This document shows, in pieces, positions 49,890 through 58,999 of a DNA stretch of 64,000 nucleotides. A model generated the notes under the pieces. It was not told where the DNA came from and made no database searches. It saw only the letters and a list, made by a program, of their open reading frames with translations. The DNA comes from Lysobacter sp. 5GHs7-4 (GTDB lineage Bacteria > Pseudomonadota > Gammaproteobacteria > Xanthomonadales > Xanthomonadaceae): contig NZ_CP089924.1 in the NCBI RefSeq assembly GCF_021284765.1, positions 558,001 to 622,000 of the forward strand, in the 5' to 3' direction. The position numbers were made by a program, and so were the translations under genes. The first letter of the stretch is position 1. Each line of letters opens with the position of its first letter.

Positions 49890-52769
49890 ATGTCCCCGAT
49901 CTCGCCGACGTCCCGCGCCGTTCCGCGCGCCGCCGCCCTCGCTCTCGCCCTGTCCGTCGCGCTCGGCGCCGGGCTCGCCGCGCCGGCGCCCGCGTCGGCC
50001 GCCGCGCCCAAGGCCTCGGTCGCGATCCCGTACGACGAGTTCACTCTGCCCAACGGCCTGCGCGTGATCGTGCACACCGACCGCAAGGCGCCGATCGTCG
50101 CGGTCAACCTGTGGTACCACGTCGGCAGCAAGAACGAGGCGCCCGGCCGCACCGGCTTCGCCCATCTGTTCGAACACCTGATGTTCCAGGGCTCGGAAAA
50201 CCACAAGGGCGAGTTCTTCGCTCCGTTCGAGCTGGTCGGCGTGACCGACCAGAACGGCACCACCAACCAGGACCGCACCAACTACTTCCAGAACGTGCCC
50301 ACCACCGCGCTGGACATGGCGCTGTGGATGGAATCCGACCGCATGGGCCACCTGCTCGGCGCGATCGACCAGAAGACCCTGGACGAGCAGCGCGGCGTGG
50401 TCCAGAACGAGAAGCGCCAGGGCGAGAACCAGCCCTACGGCCGCCGCATCAACGCCAAGATGTTCGAGGCGCTGTATCCGGCCGGTCACCCGTACCACTG
50501 GCAGACCATCGGCTCGATGGCCGACCTGGACGCGGCCTCGCTGGACGACGTCAAGACCTGGTTCAAGAGCTGGTACGGCCCCAACAACGCGGTGCTGGTG
50601 CTGGCCGGCGACATCGACCTGAAGACGGCCAAGGAAAAGGCGCTGCGCTATTTCGGCGACATTCCGGCCAGCGCCACGCTCAAGGACATGGCCGCCAACA
50701 TTCCCAAGCGCGCCCAGGACACCCGTGAGACCGTGCCCGACCGCGTGCCGCAGGTGCGCGTGTACCGCGCTTGGCCGGTGGCCGAGAACGGCAGCAAGGA
50801 TTCGACCCTGCTGACCCTGCTCAGCCAGGTGCTGGGCGGCAGCGCGTCCTCGCGCCTGGATTCGCGCCTGGTCCATCAGGACAAGCTGGCCGACAACGTC
50901 GGCACCTCGCTGTGGAACAGCGAGATCAGCGGCACCTTCTTCATCACCACCACGGTCAAGGAAGGCGTGGACCCGGCCAAGGTCGAGAAGATCGTCGACG
51001 AGGAACTGCAGCGCCTGCTGACCCAGGGCCCGACCGCCGAGGAACTCGACCAGGCCAAGACCGCGATCCGCGCCGACTTCGTGCGCGGCATCGAACGCAT
51101 CGGCGGCTTCGGCGGCAAGTCCGACGTGCTGGCCGAGTGCGCGGTCTACAGCGGCAAGCCCGACTGCTACCGCGAAGAACTGGACACGCTGATGGCGGCC
51201 ACGCCCGACAGCGTGCGCGCGGCCGGCCAGAAGTGGCTGGGCGTGGGCTCGCACACCCTGGTCGTGCAGCCCAGCGACAAGCCGGCCTCGTCGCTGCCGG
51301 AAACCGCGCAGGCCGCACCGGCCAGCGCGCCGGCCGCGGTGCCGGCGCCGGACCCCAAGTTCAAGACGGTCAAGTCCGACGTCGACCGCAGCGCCGGCGT
51401 GCCGGTCACCAAGACCTTCCCGGCGCTGAGCTTCCCGACCCCGCAGCGCGGCAAGCTGTCCAACGGCATGGAAGTGGTGCTGGTGGAGCGCCATGAGATT
51501 CCGGTGGTGCAGATGCTGATGGAATTCCCGGGCGGCTACACCGCCGACCAGGGCCGCAAGCTGGGCACGGCCAGCTTCGCCATGTCGATGCTGGACGAGG
51601 GCGCGGGCGACTACAGCGCGCTGCAGCTGTCGGCGCGCAAGGAGGCCCTGGGCGCCGAACTCGGCGCGGGCGCCAACCTGGACAGCGCTTCGATCAGCCT
51701 GTCGGCGCTGAAGGACAAGCTGGATCCGTCGCTGGATCTGTTCGCCGACGTGGTCCGGCGTCCGCGCTTCGACGCGGCAGAGATCGAGCGCGTGCGCGCG
51801 ACCTGGCTGGCCGGCATCAAGCAGGAGAAGGCGCGTCCGCAGACCGCCGCGCTGCGCGTGCTGCCGCCGCTGCTGTACGGCGAAGGCCACGCCTATTCGA
51901 TTCCGTTCACCGGCAGCGGCACCGAGGCCGCGATCGCCTCGCTCACGCGCGAGGATCTGGTCGCGTTCCACCGCGACTGGCTGCAGCCGGACAAGGTGCG
52001 CATCGTCGTGGTCGGCGACACCACGCTCAAGGACATCGTGCCGCGCCTGGAGCAGCGCTTCGGCGACTGGAAGCCGGCCGCGAACGCGCCGGCCCTGCCG
52101 GTGGTGGCGACGGTGTCGCGCCCGCAGGCGCCGCGCGTGTTCCTGGTCGACCAGCCCGGCGCGATCCAGTCCAACGTCTATGTCGGCGAAGTGGTGCCGC
52201 CCACCGGCGACGCCGGTTCGATCGACTTCGATTTCGCCAACGGCGTGCTCGGCGGCGAGTTCAGCTCGCGCCTGAACATGAACCTGCGCGAGGACAAGCA
52301 CTGGGCCTACGGTTCCTACAGCGGCGCCAGCTACACCAAGGGCCAGCGGCCGTGGATCGCCTCGGCGGCGGTGCAGAGCGATAAGACCGCCGAATCGATC
52401 AAGGAGCTCAAGCGCGAGATCGAGTCCTTCGTCAGCGCGCAGGCGCCGATCACCGAGGCCGAAGTGGTCAAGATCCGCGCCAGCAACACCCTCAGCCTGC
52501 CGGGCGCCTACGAGACCGCCAACGCCGTGCTCGGCCAGATCGCCGGCAACCTGCGCTACGGCCGTCCGGACGACTACATCGTCCAGTACAAGGCCCGCAA
52601 CGACGCGATGACCCCGGCGCTGGCGCAGGCCGCGGCCAAGACCATCGACCCGGCCGCGGTCACCTGGGTGGTGGTCGGCGATCTGTCCAAGATCGAACAG
52701 CCGATCCGCGAGCTCAAGCTGGGCGAGGTGCAGGTGCTGGACGCGGACGGCAAGCCGGTCAAGAAGTAA
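49890..52769 (+). CDS. Secreted tandem M16 peptidase
   Basis: 959 aa from ATG at 49890 (CAGGAG site upstream, signal peptide ending near ASA at about 37). The first M16 domain (about 50-500) keeps the zinc motif HLFEH at 92-96. The second (about 540-930) starts TPQRGKLSNGMEVVLVERHE and lacks HxxEH (AMSMLDEG at the expected place), so it is the non-catalytic half as in pitrilysin-type two-domain proteins. It acts in the periplasm. Related proteins are widespread in xanthomonads. Confidence 0.92.
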   Translation: MSPISPTSRAVPRAAALALALSVALGAGLAAPAPASAAAPKASVAIPYDEFTLPNGLRVIVHTDRKAPIVAVNLWYHVGSKNEAPGRTGFAHLFEHLMFQGSENHKGEFFAPFELVGVTDQNGTTNQDRTNYFQNVPTTALDMALWMESDRMGHLLGAIDQKTLDEQRGVVQNEKRQGENQPYGRRINAKMFEALYPAGHPYHWQTIGSMADLDAASLDDVKTWFKSWYGPNNAVLVLAGDIDLKTAKEKALRYFGDIPASATLKDMAANIPKRAQDTRETVPDRVPQVRVYRAWPVAENGSKDSTLLTLLSQVLGGSASSRLDSRLVHQDKLADNVGTSLWNSEISGTFFITTTVKEGVDPAKVEKIVDEELQRLLTQGPTAEELDQAKTAIRADFVRGIERIGGFGGKSDVLAECAVYSGKPDCYREELDTLMAATPDSVRAAGQKWLGVGSHTLVVQPSDKPASSLPETAQAAPASAPAAVPAPDPKFKTVKSDVDRSAGVPVTKTFPALSFPTPQRGKLSNGMEVVLVERHEIPVVQMLMEFPGGYTADQGRKLGTASFAMSMLDEGAGDYSALQLSARKEALGAELGAGANLDSASISLSALKDKLDPSLDLFADVVRRPRFDAAEIERVRATWLAGIKQEKARPQTAALRVLPPLLYGEGHAYSIPFTGSGTEAAIASLTREDLVAFHRDWLQPDKVRIVVVGDTTLKDIVPRLEQRFGDWKPAANAPALPVVATVSRPQAPRVFLVDQPGAIQSNVYVGEVVPPTGDAGSIDFDFANGVLGGEFSSRLNMNLREDKHWAYGSYSGASYTKGQRPWIASAAVQSDKTAESIKELKREIESFVSAQAPITEAEVVKIRASNTLSLPGAYETANAVLGQIAGNLRYGRPDDYIVQYKARNDAMTPALAQAAAKTIDPAAVTWVVVGDLSKIEQPIRELKLGEVQVLDADGKPVKK

Positions 52770-53152
52770 GCGCGCCAAGGTGCCGCGCCGCGCAGCCTGC
52801 GCGGACGCGGCCACGCGGGGCCCCTGCTGCCGTTGGCGGTGGCAGGGGACCGTGCCCTTCGAATTGCAGCCGCCGTCCGTTGCGCATCGCGCCTTTCGTC
52901 GGATGGCCGCGCGCGCTCATGGCGAGCGCCGCCTCGCGGGCTTCGGTGTGTTGCGCCGCTGTCCGCAGCGACGCGTGGCATTGGGTGCCGTTGCGCTGGG
53001 CCGCTGCGGCCCTCTGCGCGCGGCGATCGCGGCCTTGCCGGCTGCTGCCGGAAACGTAGCCAGAAAACGCCCGTTATCAACGGCGTTCGATGCCGGCGAT
53101 GCCGGGTTCCGCCACGGTGAAGTCTGCTATTGTTTCAGCAATGTAACAGTAT
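52770..53152. other. 383-base gene-free stretch
   Basis: A hairpin CCCCTGC/GCAGGGG (52821-52848) without a T run lies shortly after the peptidase gene and may be a weak terminator. The segment 53100-53150 is A+T-rich relative to the rest and may hold the promoter of the next gene. Several open frames cross it, but none looks coding. Confidence 0.5.
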
Positions 53153-54259
53153 GTGACTGGTTTTATGGTGAGGCAGATCCAGACATTCGTGGCGGCGGAA
53201 CGCTTCGTCATCCTGCATTACCACACGTTCAAGAATGCGGGCAGCACGATCGACTACGCGCTGCATCGCAACTTCGGCGAAGGATTGGTCGCGTTTCACG
53301 GTGGCTACGACGACGCGATGCTGGGCGCCGACCATGTTGCGGGTCTGGTGGGCAGCGATCTGTCCATCCGTGCGCTCACCAGCCACCACTTGCGCTATCC
53401 CAAGCCAGTGGTGCGCGGCACGCGCTTCATCGATTTCTGCTTCATCCGTCATCCGCTGGATCGGATCCGATCGCTTTATCACTACGGCCTTAAGCTGGAA
53501 CCCACGACCTGGCTGGGCGGGCTTGCGCAGTCGTTCGATGAGCGGGGGTTTGTCGCGCATCTTGTTCTGCATGCGCCGCATGCGATCAACGATGTGCAGG
53601 TCAATCTGCTGGCCTGCGCCGGCTTCTACGCGCGCCCGCCCGGTGCGGCCGATTTGCAGGACGCGTGCGCGGTCGTCGATCGGGCGTGCGCTTTGGGTAT
53701 CGTCGATATGTTCGACATCAGCATGGTGTCGATCGAGCACTACCTCAGGCCGATGTTCCCGGCCCTCTCGATGGAATATGTACCGCAGAACGTCTCGTCG
53801 CCGCAGGAGCCCGGACGCGAAGAGGGCGCCTATGGTCTGGCCGCCGCGTGCCGGCAAGTGTGGGGAGATGCCCTGTATGCGCAGGTCGTCGCCTTGAACG
53901 AGCAAGACCTGCGTCTGTATGCGAAGGCGAGGGAAGAAGTGATGCGCCGCTATGCGCTGGTGCCCAATGGCGAAGCGCGCTTGCTTGAATTCCGCGAACG
54001 TTGCGCGGCGTTGGCCGAGTCGCTGAAGCCGCCGCCGAGTCCTGAGCCGTCGGAGTTGGACGCGGCATGCCAGGGTGAGGCGACCGAGGGCCCGACGCAA
54101 TCCGGGGTCTCGACAGAATCTGACGCGGTCCAGGTCTTGCCGGAATCCGAAGTGTCCGCGGTCCCGGAGGCGTTCGAAGTAGCCCAGGCCCCGGCGGAAA
54201 CCGAGGAATTCGCGGCGCTCGCGGACTCGGAGCAATCCGTCCAACGCCAGGGCGGTTAA
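53153..54259 (+). CDS. Sulfotransferase family protein with acidic C-terminal tail
   Basis: 368 aa from GTG at 53153, or 364 aa from ATG 53165. The PAPS-binding motifs are HYHTFKNAGSTID (5'-phosphosulfate loop, about 22-34) and FCFIRHPLDRIRSLYHYGL (3'-phosphate loop, about 97-115), as in cytosolic and Golgi-type sulfotransferases. About 280 residues of core are followed by a Pro/Glu/Ser-rich acidic tail (from about residue 295) of low complexity. No PAPS-synthesis gene is near. The substrate may be a polysaccharide or lipid. Its codon use is slightly less G+C-biased than the neighbours. Confidence 0.82.
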   Translation: MTGFMVRQIQTFVAAERFVILHYHTFKNAGSTIDYALHRNFGEGLVAFHGGYDDAMLGADHVAGLVGSDLSIRALTSHHLRYPKPVVRGTRFIDFCFIRHPLDRIRSLYHYGLKLEPTTWLGGLAQSFDERGFVAHLVLHAPHAINDVQVNLLACAGFYARPPGAADLQDACAVVDRACALGIVDMFDISMVSIEHYLRPMFPALSMEYVPQNVSSPQEPGREEGAYGLAAACRQVWGDALYAQVVALNEQDLRLYAKAREEVMRRYALVPNGEARLLEFRERCAALAESLKPPPSPEPSELDAACQGEATEGPTQSGVSTESDAVQVLPESEVSAVPEAFEVAQAPAETEEFAALADSEQSVQRQGG

Positions 54260-54576
54260 CCGGGCACCGATGCCGGCCGTCCTGGCCCGGCGAACGTCGC
54301 CCCCGTCCGGCCAAGCCGGGCTCGCCGGCCTGGCCGATTCGCGCATCCGCGCCGATCGCCGTCCGGTCCGCCGCGTTCCCACGAATGACGGCTGCGCAGG
54401 GGCGGCCCCAGCCTGCGGTGAGCCGCGCGCGAGCGGCGGTGTCGCGCGTATCCAGGCTGCGCGCCCGCGCCGCCATCGCGGCCCCCTAGCGACGGCCGCC
54501 GCGCCCAGTCCTCCCAAATTCACGCAACTGCCGCCAGAATGCGCGTCACCCACGACGCCCTCCGCCGGAGTTCCGC
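54260..54576. other. 317-base gene-free stretch
   Basis: Very G+C-rich. I see no terminator with a T run and no convincing gene or repeat here. Confidence 0.4.
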
Positions 54577-54963
54577 ATGCCTCGTTCGCTCGCCGTTTCC
54601 CTGTTCGCCATGGTGGTCCTCGGCGGTTGCACCTGGGTGCAGATGGCGCCCGGCGCCTCCTCGGTGCGCGTGCTCAGCGGCGGCGCCGCGCCGGCCTGCG
54701 AGAAGCGCGGTGAGGTCGCGGTGTCGGTCAAGGACAGCGTCGCCTTCTACGAACGCAACGCCCTGCGCGTGACCGAGGAGCTGGAAACCCTGGCCCGCAA
54801 CGAGGCCCCGGGCCTGCAGGCCGACACCATCCAGCCCCTGGCCCCGCCGGCCAACGGCGAGCAGCGCTACGCCGCCTACCGCTGCGGCGGCGCGGTCCCG
54901 GCCGCCGGCCGGCCGGCGGCGGCGCCCTCGGAGTCGGCCAAGACCTACCCGGTCGGCGGCTGA
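54577..54963 (+). CDS. Small lipoprotein, DUF4156-like
   Basis: 128 aa. The signal sequence ends in lipobox VLGGC (Cys18). The core includes CEKRGEVAVSVKDSVAFYERNALRVTEELETLARNEA, which is like DUF4156 proteins (a Cys-containing, outer-membrane-type fold). A Pro/Ala-rich tail follows. CGGAG lies upstream of the ATG. Confidence 0.78.
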   Translation: MPRSLAVSLFAMVVLGGCTWVQMAPGASSVRVLSGGAAPACEKRGEVAVSVKDSVAFYERNALRVTEELETLARNEAPGLQADTIQPLAPPANGEQRYAAYRCGGAVPAAGRPAAAPSESAKTYPVGG

Positions 54964-55044
54964 GGCCGTTTCGGCGGGTTGCGCCCCGCCAGGCGGCCTC
55001 CAGCGGGTCGCGAACCCGGCTGGCACGCTTCCGGTGCCCCTCGG

Positions 55045-55069
55045 CACGGGCTGAATCCTTCAGCCCGTG
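55045..55069. other. Strong intergenic hairpin before oleA
   Basis: CACGGGCTGAA (55045-55055), loop TCC, TTCAGCCCGTG (55059-55069): 11 bp without mismatch, no T run. It is about 90 nt before oleA. Confidence 0.6.
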
Positions 55070-55160
55070 GCGCCCATTCAGTGGCCCGGGCGACACCATT
55101 TAATGCAGGGCGGCCTGGAACCCGTTAATCTTTCGTGTTTCCGCTCACGGTTCGCCGCCC

Positions 55161-56177
55161 ATGCTGTTCCAACATGTCGCCATCGCCGGTCTTGCCCACA
55201 TCGACGCGCCGCGTCGTCTGAGCTCGGACGAGATCAACGAACGCCTCAAGCCGACCCTCGACCGGCTCGGCATCAAGGCCGATGTGCTCAAGGACATCGC
55301 CGGCATCCACGCGCGCCGCTTGTGGGATGGCGACATGCTCGCCTCCGACGCCGCCACCCTGGCCGGCGTGAAGGCGCTGGCCGACGCCGGCATCGAGCCC
55401 GACCGCGTCGGCCTGCTGGTCAACACCTCGGTCAGCCGCGACTACCTCGAGCCGTCCACCGCCAGCATCGTCAGCGGCAACCTCGGCCTGTCCGAGCATT
55501 GCCAGAACTTCGACGTCGCCAACGCCTGCCTGGCCTTCATCAACGGCATGGACATCGCCGCGCGCATGATCGAGCGCGGCGAGATCGACTACGCCCTGGT
55601 CGTGGACGGCGAGACCGCCGGTCTGGCCTACGAGAAGACCCTGGAGCGCCTGACCTCGCCCGACGCCACCGCCGAGCAGTTCCGCAACGAGCTGGCCACC
55701 CTGACCCTGGGCTGCGGCGCCGCCGCCATGGTCATGGCGCGCGCCGAACTCGCGCCGGGCGCGCCGCGCTACCGCGGCGGCGTCACCCGCGCCGCCACGC
55801 AGTGGAACAGCCTGTGCCGCGGCAACCTGGACCGCATGGTCACCGACACCAAGATGCTGCTGACCGAGGGCCTCAAGCTCGCCCAGCGCACCTGGATCGC
55901 CGCGATCGGCGCGCTGGGCTGGGTCGCCGACGAACTCGACGAGTTCGTGATCCACCAGGTCAGCCAGGTCCACACCCAGGCCTTCATCAAGGCCTTCGGC
56001 ATCGACCCGAAGAAGGTTCTGACCATCTTCAACGAGCACGGCAACATCGGTCCGGCCTCGGTGCCGATCGTGCTGAGCAAGCTGCGTGAGATGGGCCGCC
56101 TGAAGAAGGGCGACCGCGTGGCCCTGCTGGGCATCGGTTCGGGCCTGAACTGCTCGATGGCCGAAGTGGTCTGGTAA
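55161..56177 (+). CDS. oleA: OleA, 3-oxoacyl-ACP synthase III-type head-to-head acyl condensing enzyme
   Basis: 338 aa. It is close to Xanthomonas OleA in its conserved segments: IAGLAHIDAPRRL, TSVSRDYLEPSTASIVSGN, FDVANACLAFINGMDI and LLGIGSGLNCSMAEVVW. The catalytic Cys123 and base Glu97 correspond to Cys143 and Glu117 in the numbering of the Xanthomonas enzyme. His in EFVIHQVSQ and Asn in EHGNIGPAS complete the triad. It condenses two acyl-CoAs to a beta-keto acid in long-chain olefin synthesis. The oleB, oleC and oleD partners are not in the window. Confidence 0.96.
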   Translation: MLFQHVAIAGLAHIDAPRRLSSDEINERLKPTLDRLGIKADVLKDIAGIHARRLWDGDMLASDAATLAGVKALADAGIEPDRVGLLVNTSVSRDYLEPSTASIVSGNLGLSEHCQNFDVANACLAFINGMDIAARMIERGEIDYALVVDGETAGLAYEKTLERLTSPDATAEQFRNELATLTLGCGAAAMVMARAELAPGAPRYRGGVTRAATQWNSLCRGNLDRMVTDTKMLLTEGLKLAQRTWIAAIGALGWVADELDEFVIHQVSQVHTQAFIKAFGIDPKKVLTIFNEHGNIGPASVPIVLSKLREMGRLKKGDRVALLGIGSGLNCSMAEVVW

Positions 56178-56198
56178 GCGCGGACCGCCGTGCCTGCG

Positions 56199-56224
56199 AA
56201 AGCCCGCGCACCGCGCGGGCTTTT
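56199..56224. terminator. Bidirectional rho-independent terminator
   Basis: AAAGCCCGCGC (56199-56209), loop ACC, GCGCGGGCTTT (56213-56223). It is between the convergent oleA and the AraC-type gene. Confidence 0.88.
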
Positions 56225-56237
56225 CGTTTGTGCGGGG

Positions 56238-57260
56238 CTAAAAGTGTTCCAGCAGCGCGACCAGCGGCAGCGACGCGCCACCATCGCCCACCGCGACATG
56301 GCGCGGCGGCGACAGCGGCAGCTCGCGCGCCTGCGCCGGCGTGCAGCCGAAGGCCTGTTTGAACGCGCGCGCGAAATGACTGTCGCTGCTGAAGCCGTGG
56401 CGGTAGGCCAGCGCCTTGGCCGGCGCGTCGGCGCGACCTGAGCTGAGCAGGTAATGGATACGGCGCAGGCGCCGGCGCTGCACGTAACGGGCCACGCCGC
56501 CGAGGCCGCAGAACAGCCGGTACAGGCTGGAACGCGACAGTCCCAGCGCGGCGCAGATGCGCTCAGGGCCCAGCGACGGCGACTCCAGATGCTGGTCGAT
56601 GTAGCGGCGCACGCGCTCGAAGCGGCCATGCAGCAGTTCGCCGCGCGCGCGCTCGAGCGTGTCGCGGCCGGGCGCCAGGCAGGCCGCCAGCAGGCGCTCG
56701 GTCGCCGGCGCCACGGCCGCGAGTTCGGTCGCGCCCAGGCGCGGCAGGGCCCGGCTCAGCGATAGCAAGTGATCGGCCAGGAGATGGCCCAGTTCGCCCT
56801 CGGCCAGGCTGACGTGGCGCAGCGCGAACGCCGGCGGCAGCGCATCGCGCGGAATCGCCAGGGTGATCGCATCGCCCAGCGGCAGTTCGCCGCTCAGCGC
56901 CTGCGCGGCATCGATCAGCAACGGCCGGCCGCGTTCGGCGCGGACCTCGCGCGCGCTCGATGCGAAGCGCGCGTGGCGCGCCAGGCCGATGCGCAGGTAG
57001 CAGAAGTCGTAGCCGTCGCGGCGCAGCTTGCCGGCGCCGCGATGGATGCGGGCCAGCGGCGGATTCTCCTGCGGCCAGTGCTGGCGTAGCAGCAGGGTCG
57101 ATCCCACCCGCCATCCGTCGACGCGGCAGTCGATGCGCGCGTCGCGATCCAGGCGCACGTCGAACAGCGTGCCGAACTCGGCATGCCAACGATCGAAAGC
57201 CTGCGCCTCGCTCAGTCCCTGTGTGGAGAAACGATAGTGCCGTTCCACGCGCCGCTCCAT
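56238..57260 (-). CDS. AraC-family transcriptional regulator
   Basis: 340 aa. The C-terminal ~100 residues hold the double helix-turn-helix (LGPERICAALGLSRSSLYRLF and PAKALAYRHGFSSDSHFARAFKQAFGCTPAQAREL). The N-terminal ~220 residues are a ligand-binding-type region (ARFASSAREVRAERGRPLLIDAAQ). Its target is unknown; oleA faces it across a terminator. Confidence 0.9.
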   Translation of the reverse strand: MERRVERHYRFSTQGLSEAQAFDRWHAEFGTLFDVRLDRDARIDCRVDGWRVGSTLLLRQHWPQENPPLARIHRGAGKLRRDGYDFCYLRIGLARHARFASSAREVRAERGRPLLIDAAQALSGELPLGDAITLAIPRDALPPAFALRHVSLAEGELGHLLADHLLSLSRALPRLGATELAAVAPATERLLAACLAPGRDTLERARGELLHGRFERVRRYIDQHLESPSLGPERICAALGLSRSSLYRLFCGLGGVARYVQRRRLRRIHYLLSSGRADAPAKALAYRHGFSSDSHFARAFKQAFGCTPAQARELPLSPPRHVAVGDGGASLPLVALLEHF

Positions 57261-57312
57261 GGCAGACCGGCGCCGCGGTGCGCGGCGCCGGCTGCGACCA
57301 TCTTAGGCGCGG

Positions 57313-57609
57313 TCAATCGTTGTAGGGGCCGTCGCCCTCGTGTCCGTCGACCATGAAGCCGGCCGTGGCCGGAATCGGCCCGTCGCAGGCGCCCTCCGAG
57401 GCGGGCCAGACCCAGTACCCCACTTCCCAGGTGCCGTAGTAGCCGGGGTTGTAGCGTCTGCCCCGCACCGAGCAATACCTCTGCGTCGGCTCGGTGCCAC
57501 CGCCACCGCCGATCACACCGCCACCGCCGCCGGGTGGGATACGCGCTTGGGTCGGCGCCGCGGCTAGCAGCACCGATACCGCGATCAGGCTGACCAATGT
57601 GAGTTTCAT
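57313..57609 (-). CDS. Small secreted Gly-rich protein
   Basis: 98 aa from ATG at 57609. Signal peptide MKLTLVSLIAVSVLLAAAPTQA, then a Gly-rich stretch (GGGGGVIGGGGG), two Cys and a Trp/Tyr-rich region (YYGTWEVGYWVWP). Function unknown. It is transcribed toward the AraC-type gene. Confidence 0.65.
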   Translation of the reverse strand: MKLTLVSLIAVSVLLAAAPTQARIPPGGGGGVIGGGGGTEPTQRYCSVRGRRYNPGYYGTWEVGYWVWPASEGACDGPIPATAGFMVDGHEGDGPYND

Positions 57610-58094
57610 ATCACTTCCTTTTGATAGAGGACGGAATCGCCGGCACGCCGGCCGGCCGGCGCATGGCACGGCGAGCATTCCTCAGCGCGCGCGCGATCGC
57701 GAGGCCTGCGCGTTCCAGTTCATTGCCTGTGCGTCCCAGCGGCCGAGGTGCCGGCTGGACGCCGCGGCGGCTGGCATCTGTATGGCGTACTGGATGCGCA
57801 TCCGGTGTGTTGACGCTCCATGGCGCGCGTGTGCCTCTGGCCCTTATGGCGAACGAGCGTGCGGCCTCCGCCGTGCGGCGGTCGTCCTTGCCGTCAGGAT
57901 CGGTTCGAGGCTTGGATCGCGCGCGGGGCGGGCACGTTATTCCGTCGGGGCGCGCATGCCGTGGCCACGAGCGCCGCAACGCATGCGGCGCGTGCCGCGC
58001 ATCGCGGAAGCGTCGAGTCGCTGGCGAGTGATAGGAATCTTCATCCGCGTCGCGCTAGCATCGGACCCCCGATCGCCCACCGCACAGGACGCCC
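57610..58094. other. 485-base gene-free stretch
   Basis: Upstream regions of the secreted Gly-rich protein (minus) and the 80-aa protein (plus). I see no clear terminator, and no convincing gene. Short frames here lack ribosome sites and conserved features. Confidence 0.4.
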
Positions 58095-58337
58095 ATGACG
58101 ACCCCCAAGAGCCATCTCGAAATCGCCCTCGCCTCGATCCCGGTGTTCACCAACGACGGCGAACTGGACGCGCAGGAATTCGACAAGCTGCTCGCGCTGG
58201 CGCTGCGCGACCAGAGCATCGACGACGACGAGAAGCGCGTGCTGGGCAACATCTTCAAGCAGGCCGAACTGGGCGAGCTGGACGCGAACGTGAAGACGCG
58301 CATCGCCGAGGCGCGGCGCCTGCACGGCATCGCCTGA
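58095..58337 (+). CDS. Small helical protein, unknown function
   Basis: 80 aa, Leu- and acidic-rich. TNDGELDAQEFDKLLALALRD looks like a degenerate EF-hand or TerB-like acidic helix pair: it keeps D-G-x-L-D-x-x-E-F but lacks the first calcium-ligand Asp. The second half (SIDDDEKRVLGNIFKQAEL) has a similar acidic turn. Not recognised with certainty. Confidence 0.65.
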   Translation: MTTPKSHLEIALASIPVFTNDGELDAQEFDKLLALALRDQSIDDDEKRVLGNIFKQAELGELDANVKTRIAEARRLHGIA

Positions 58338-58470
58338 AGCCCAGCCGACGGCGCGGTGCCCGCGCCCTGGCGGCGTCCGAACCGCGTTCGGGTGCCGCCA
58401 GCGTTGTCGCCAGGGGCGACGCGGGTGCATGCTGGCCGCTGAGTGGTGCCAATCCATCAAGGAGCGATGC

Positions 58471-58944
58471 ATGCGTGGTTCCGTCTACAGTCTGGCCCTG
58501 CCGTTGCTGCTCGCGGGCTGCGCCTCGGCGGCGCCGGCCGCGTCCAAGGCCGGCGGCACCGACCTGTGCCAACAGGTGCGGGCCTGGAAAGCGTCCGGCG
58601 ACTACGCGCGCCGTCAGGTCGCGCCCAGCGGCTCCGACGAGGGCGGCTTGAACTACCGTTTCGATCTGGCCGGTCGCCACGGCCTGAAGTCGGTGTCGGC
58701 CGAATGCGGCGCCGGCAGCTATTCCGAATGCCAGTTCGCGGTCGAGCGCGCCGACGGCGGCCGCTACGCCTTCACCGAGCTGTCGCGTTTCGGCCTGATC
58801 CTGGTCGAGGACCGCTACTACCTGGTCTACGGCATCGTCGGCGCCAGCAAGGGCAGGGATCCGCATGCCCAGCGTGTGGTCGAACTGAGCGACCCGCCCA
58901 AACCCGTATGCGATCAGATCGGAGATTACGCCGATCTGATGTGA
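58471..58944 (+). CDS. Lipoprotein, candidate immunity protein (X-Tfi) for the adjacent effector
   Basis: 157 aa from ATG at 58471, AAGGAGCG upstream. The lipobox is LLAGC (Cys17). The mature part has several Cys (DLCQQV, AECGAGSYSECQ, VCDQIGDYAD) and a compact beta-rich pattern. It stops 55 nt before the effector gene and is in the same orientation, the normal layout for X-Tfi immunity lipoproteins that protect against peptidoglycan-degrading effectors. Function is inferred from context only. Confidence 0.72.
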   Translation: MRGSVYSLALPLLLAGCASAAPAASKAGGTDLCQQVRAWKASGDYARRQVAPSGSDEGGLNYRFDLAGRHGLKSVSAECGAGSYSECQFAVERADGGRYAFTELSRFGLILVEDRYYLVYGIVGASKGRDPHAQRVVELSDPPKPVCDQIGDYADLM

Positions 58945-58999
58945 ACCACCCGCAGTACCCGCGCCCTAGGAAGGGCGGATCACCAGGAGCGATAGCGTC

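Noticed and set aside
52780..53493. Possible gene across the gap before the sulfotransferase
   Set aside because: It overlaps the sulfotransferase in another frame, has an Arg/Ala-rich low-information translation and no ribosome site.
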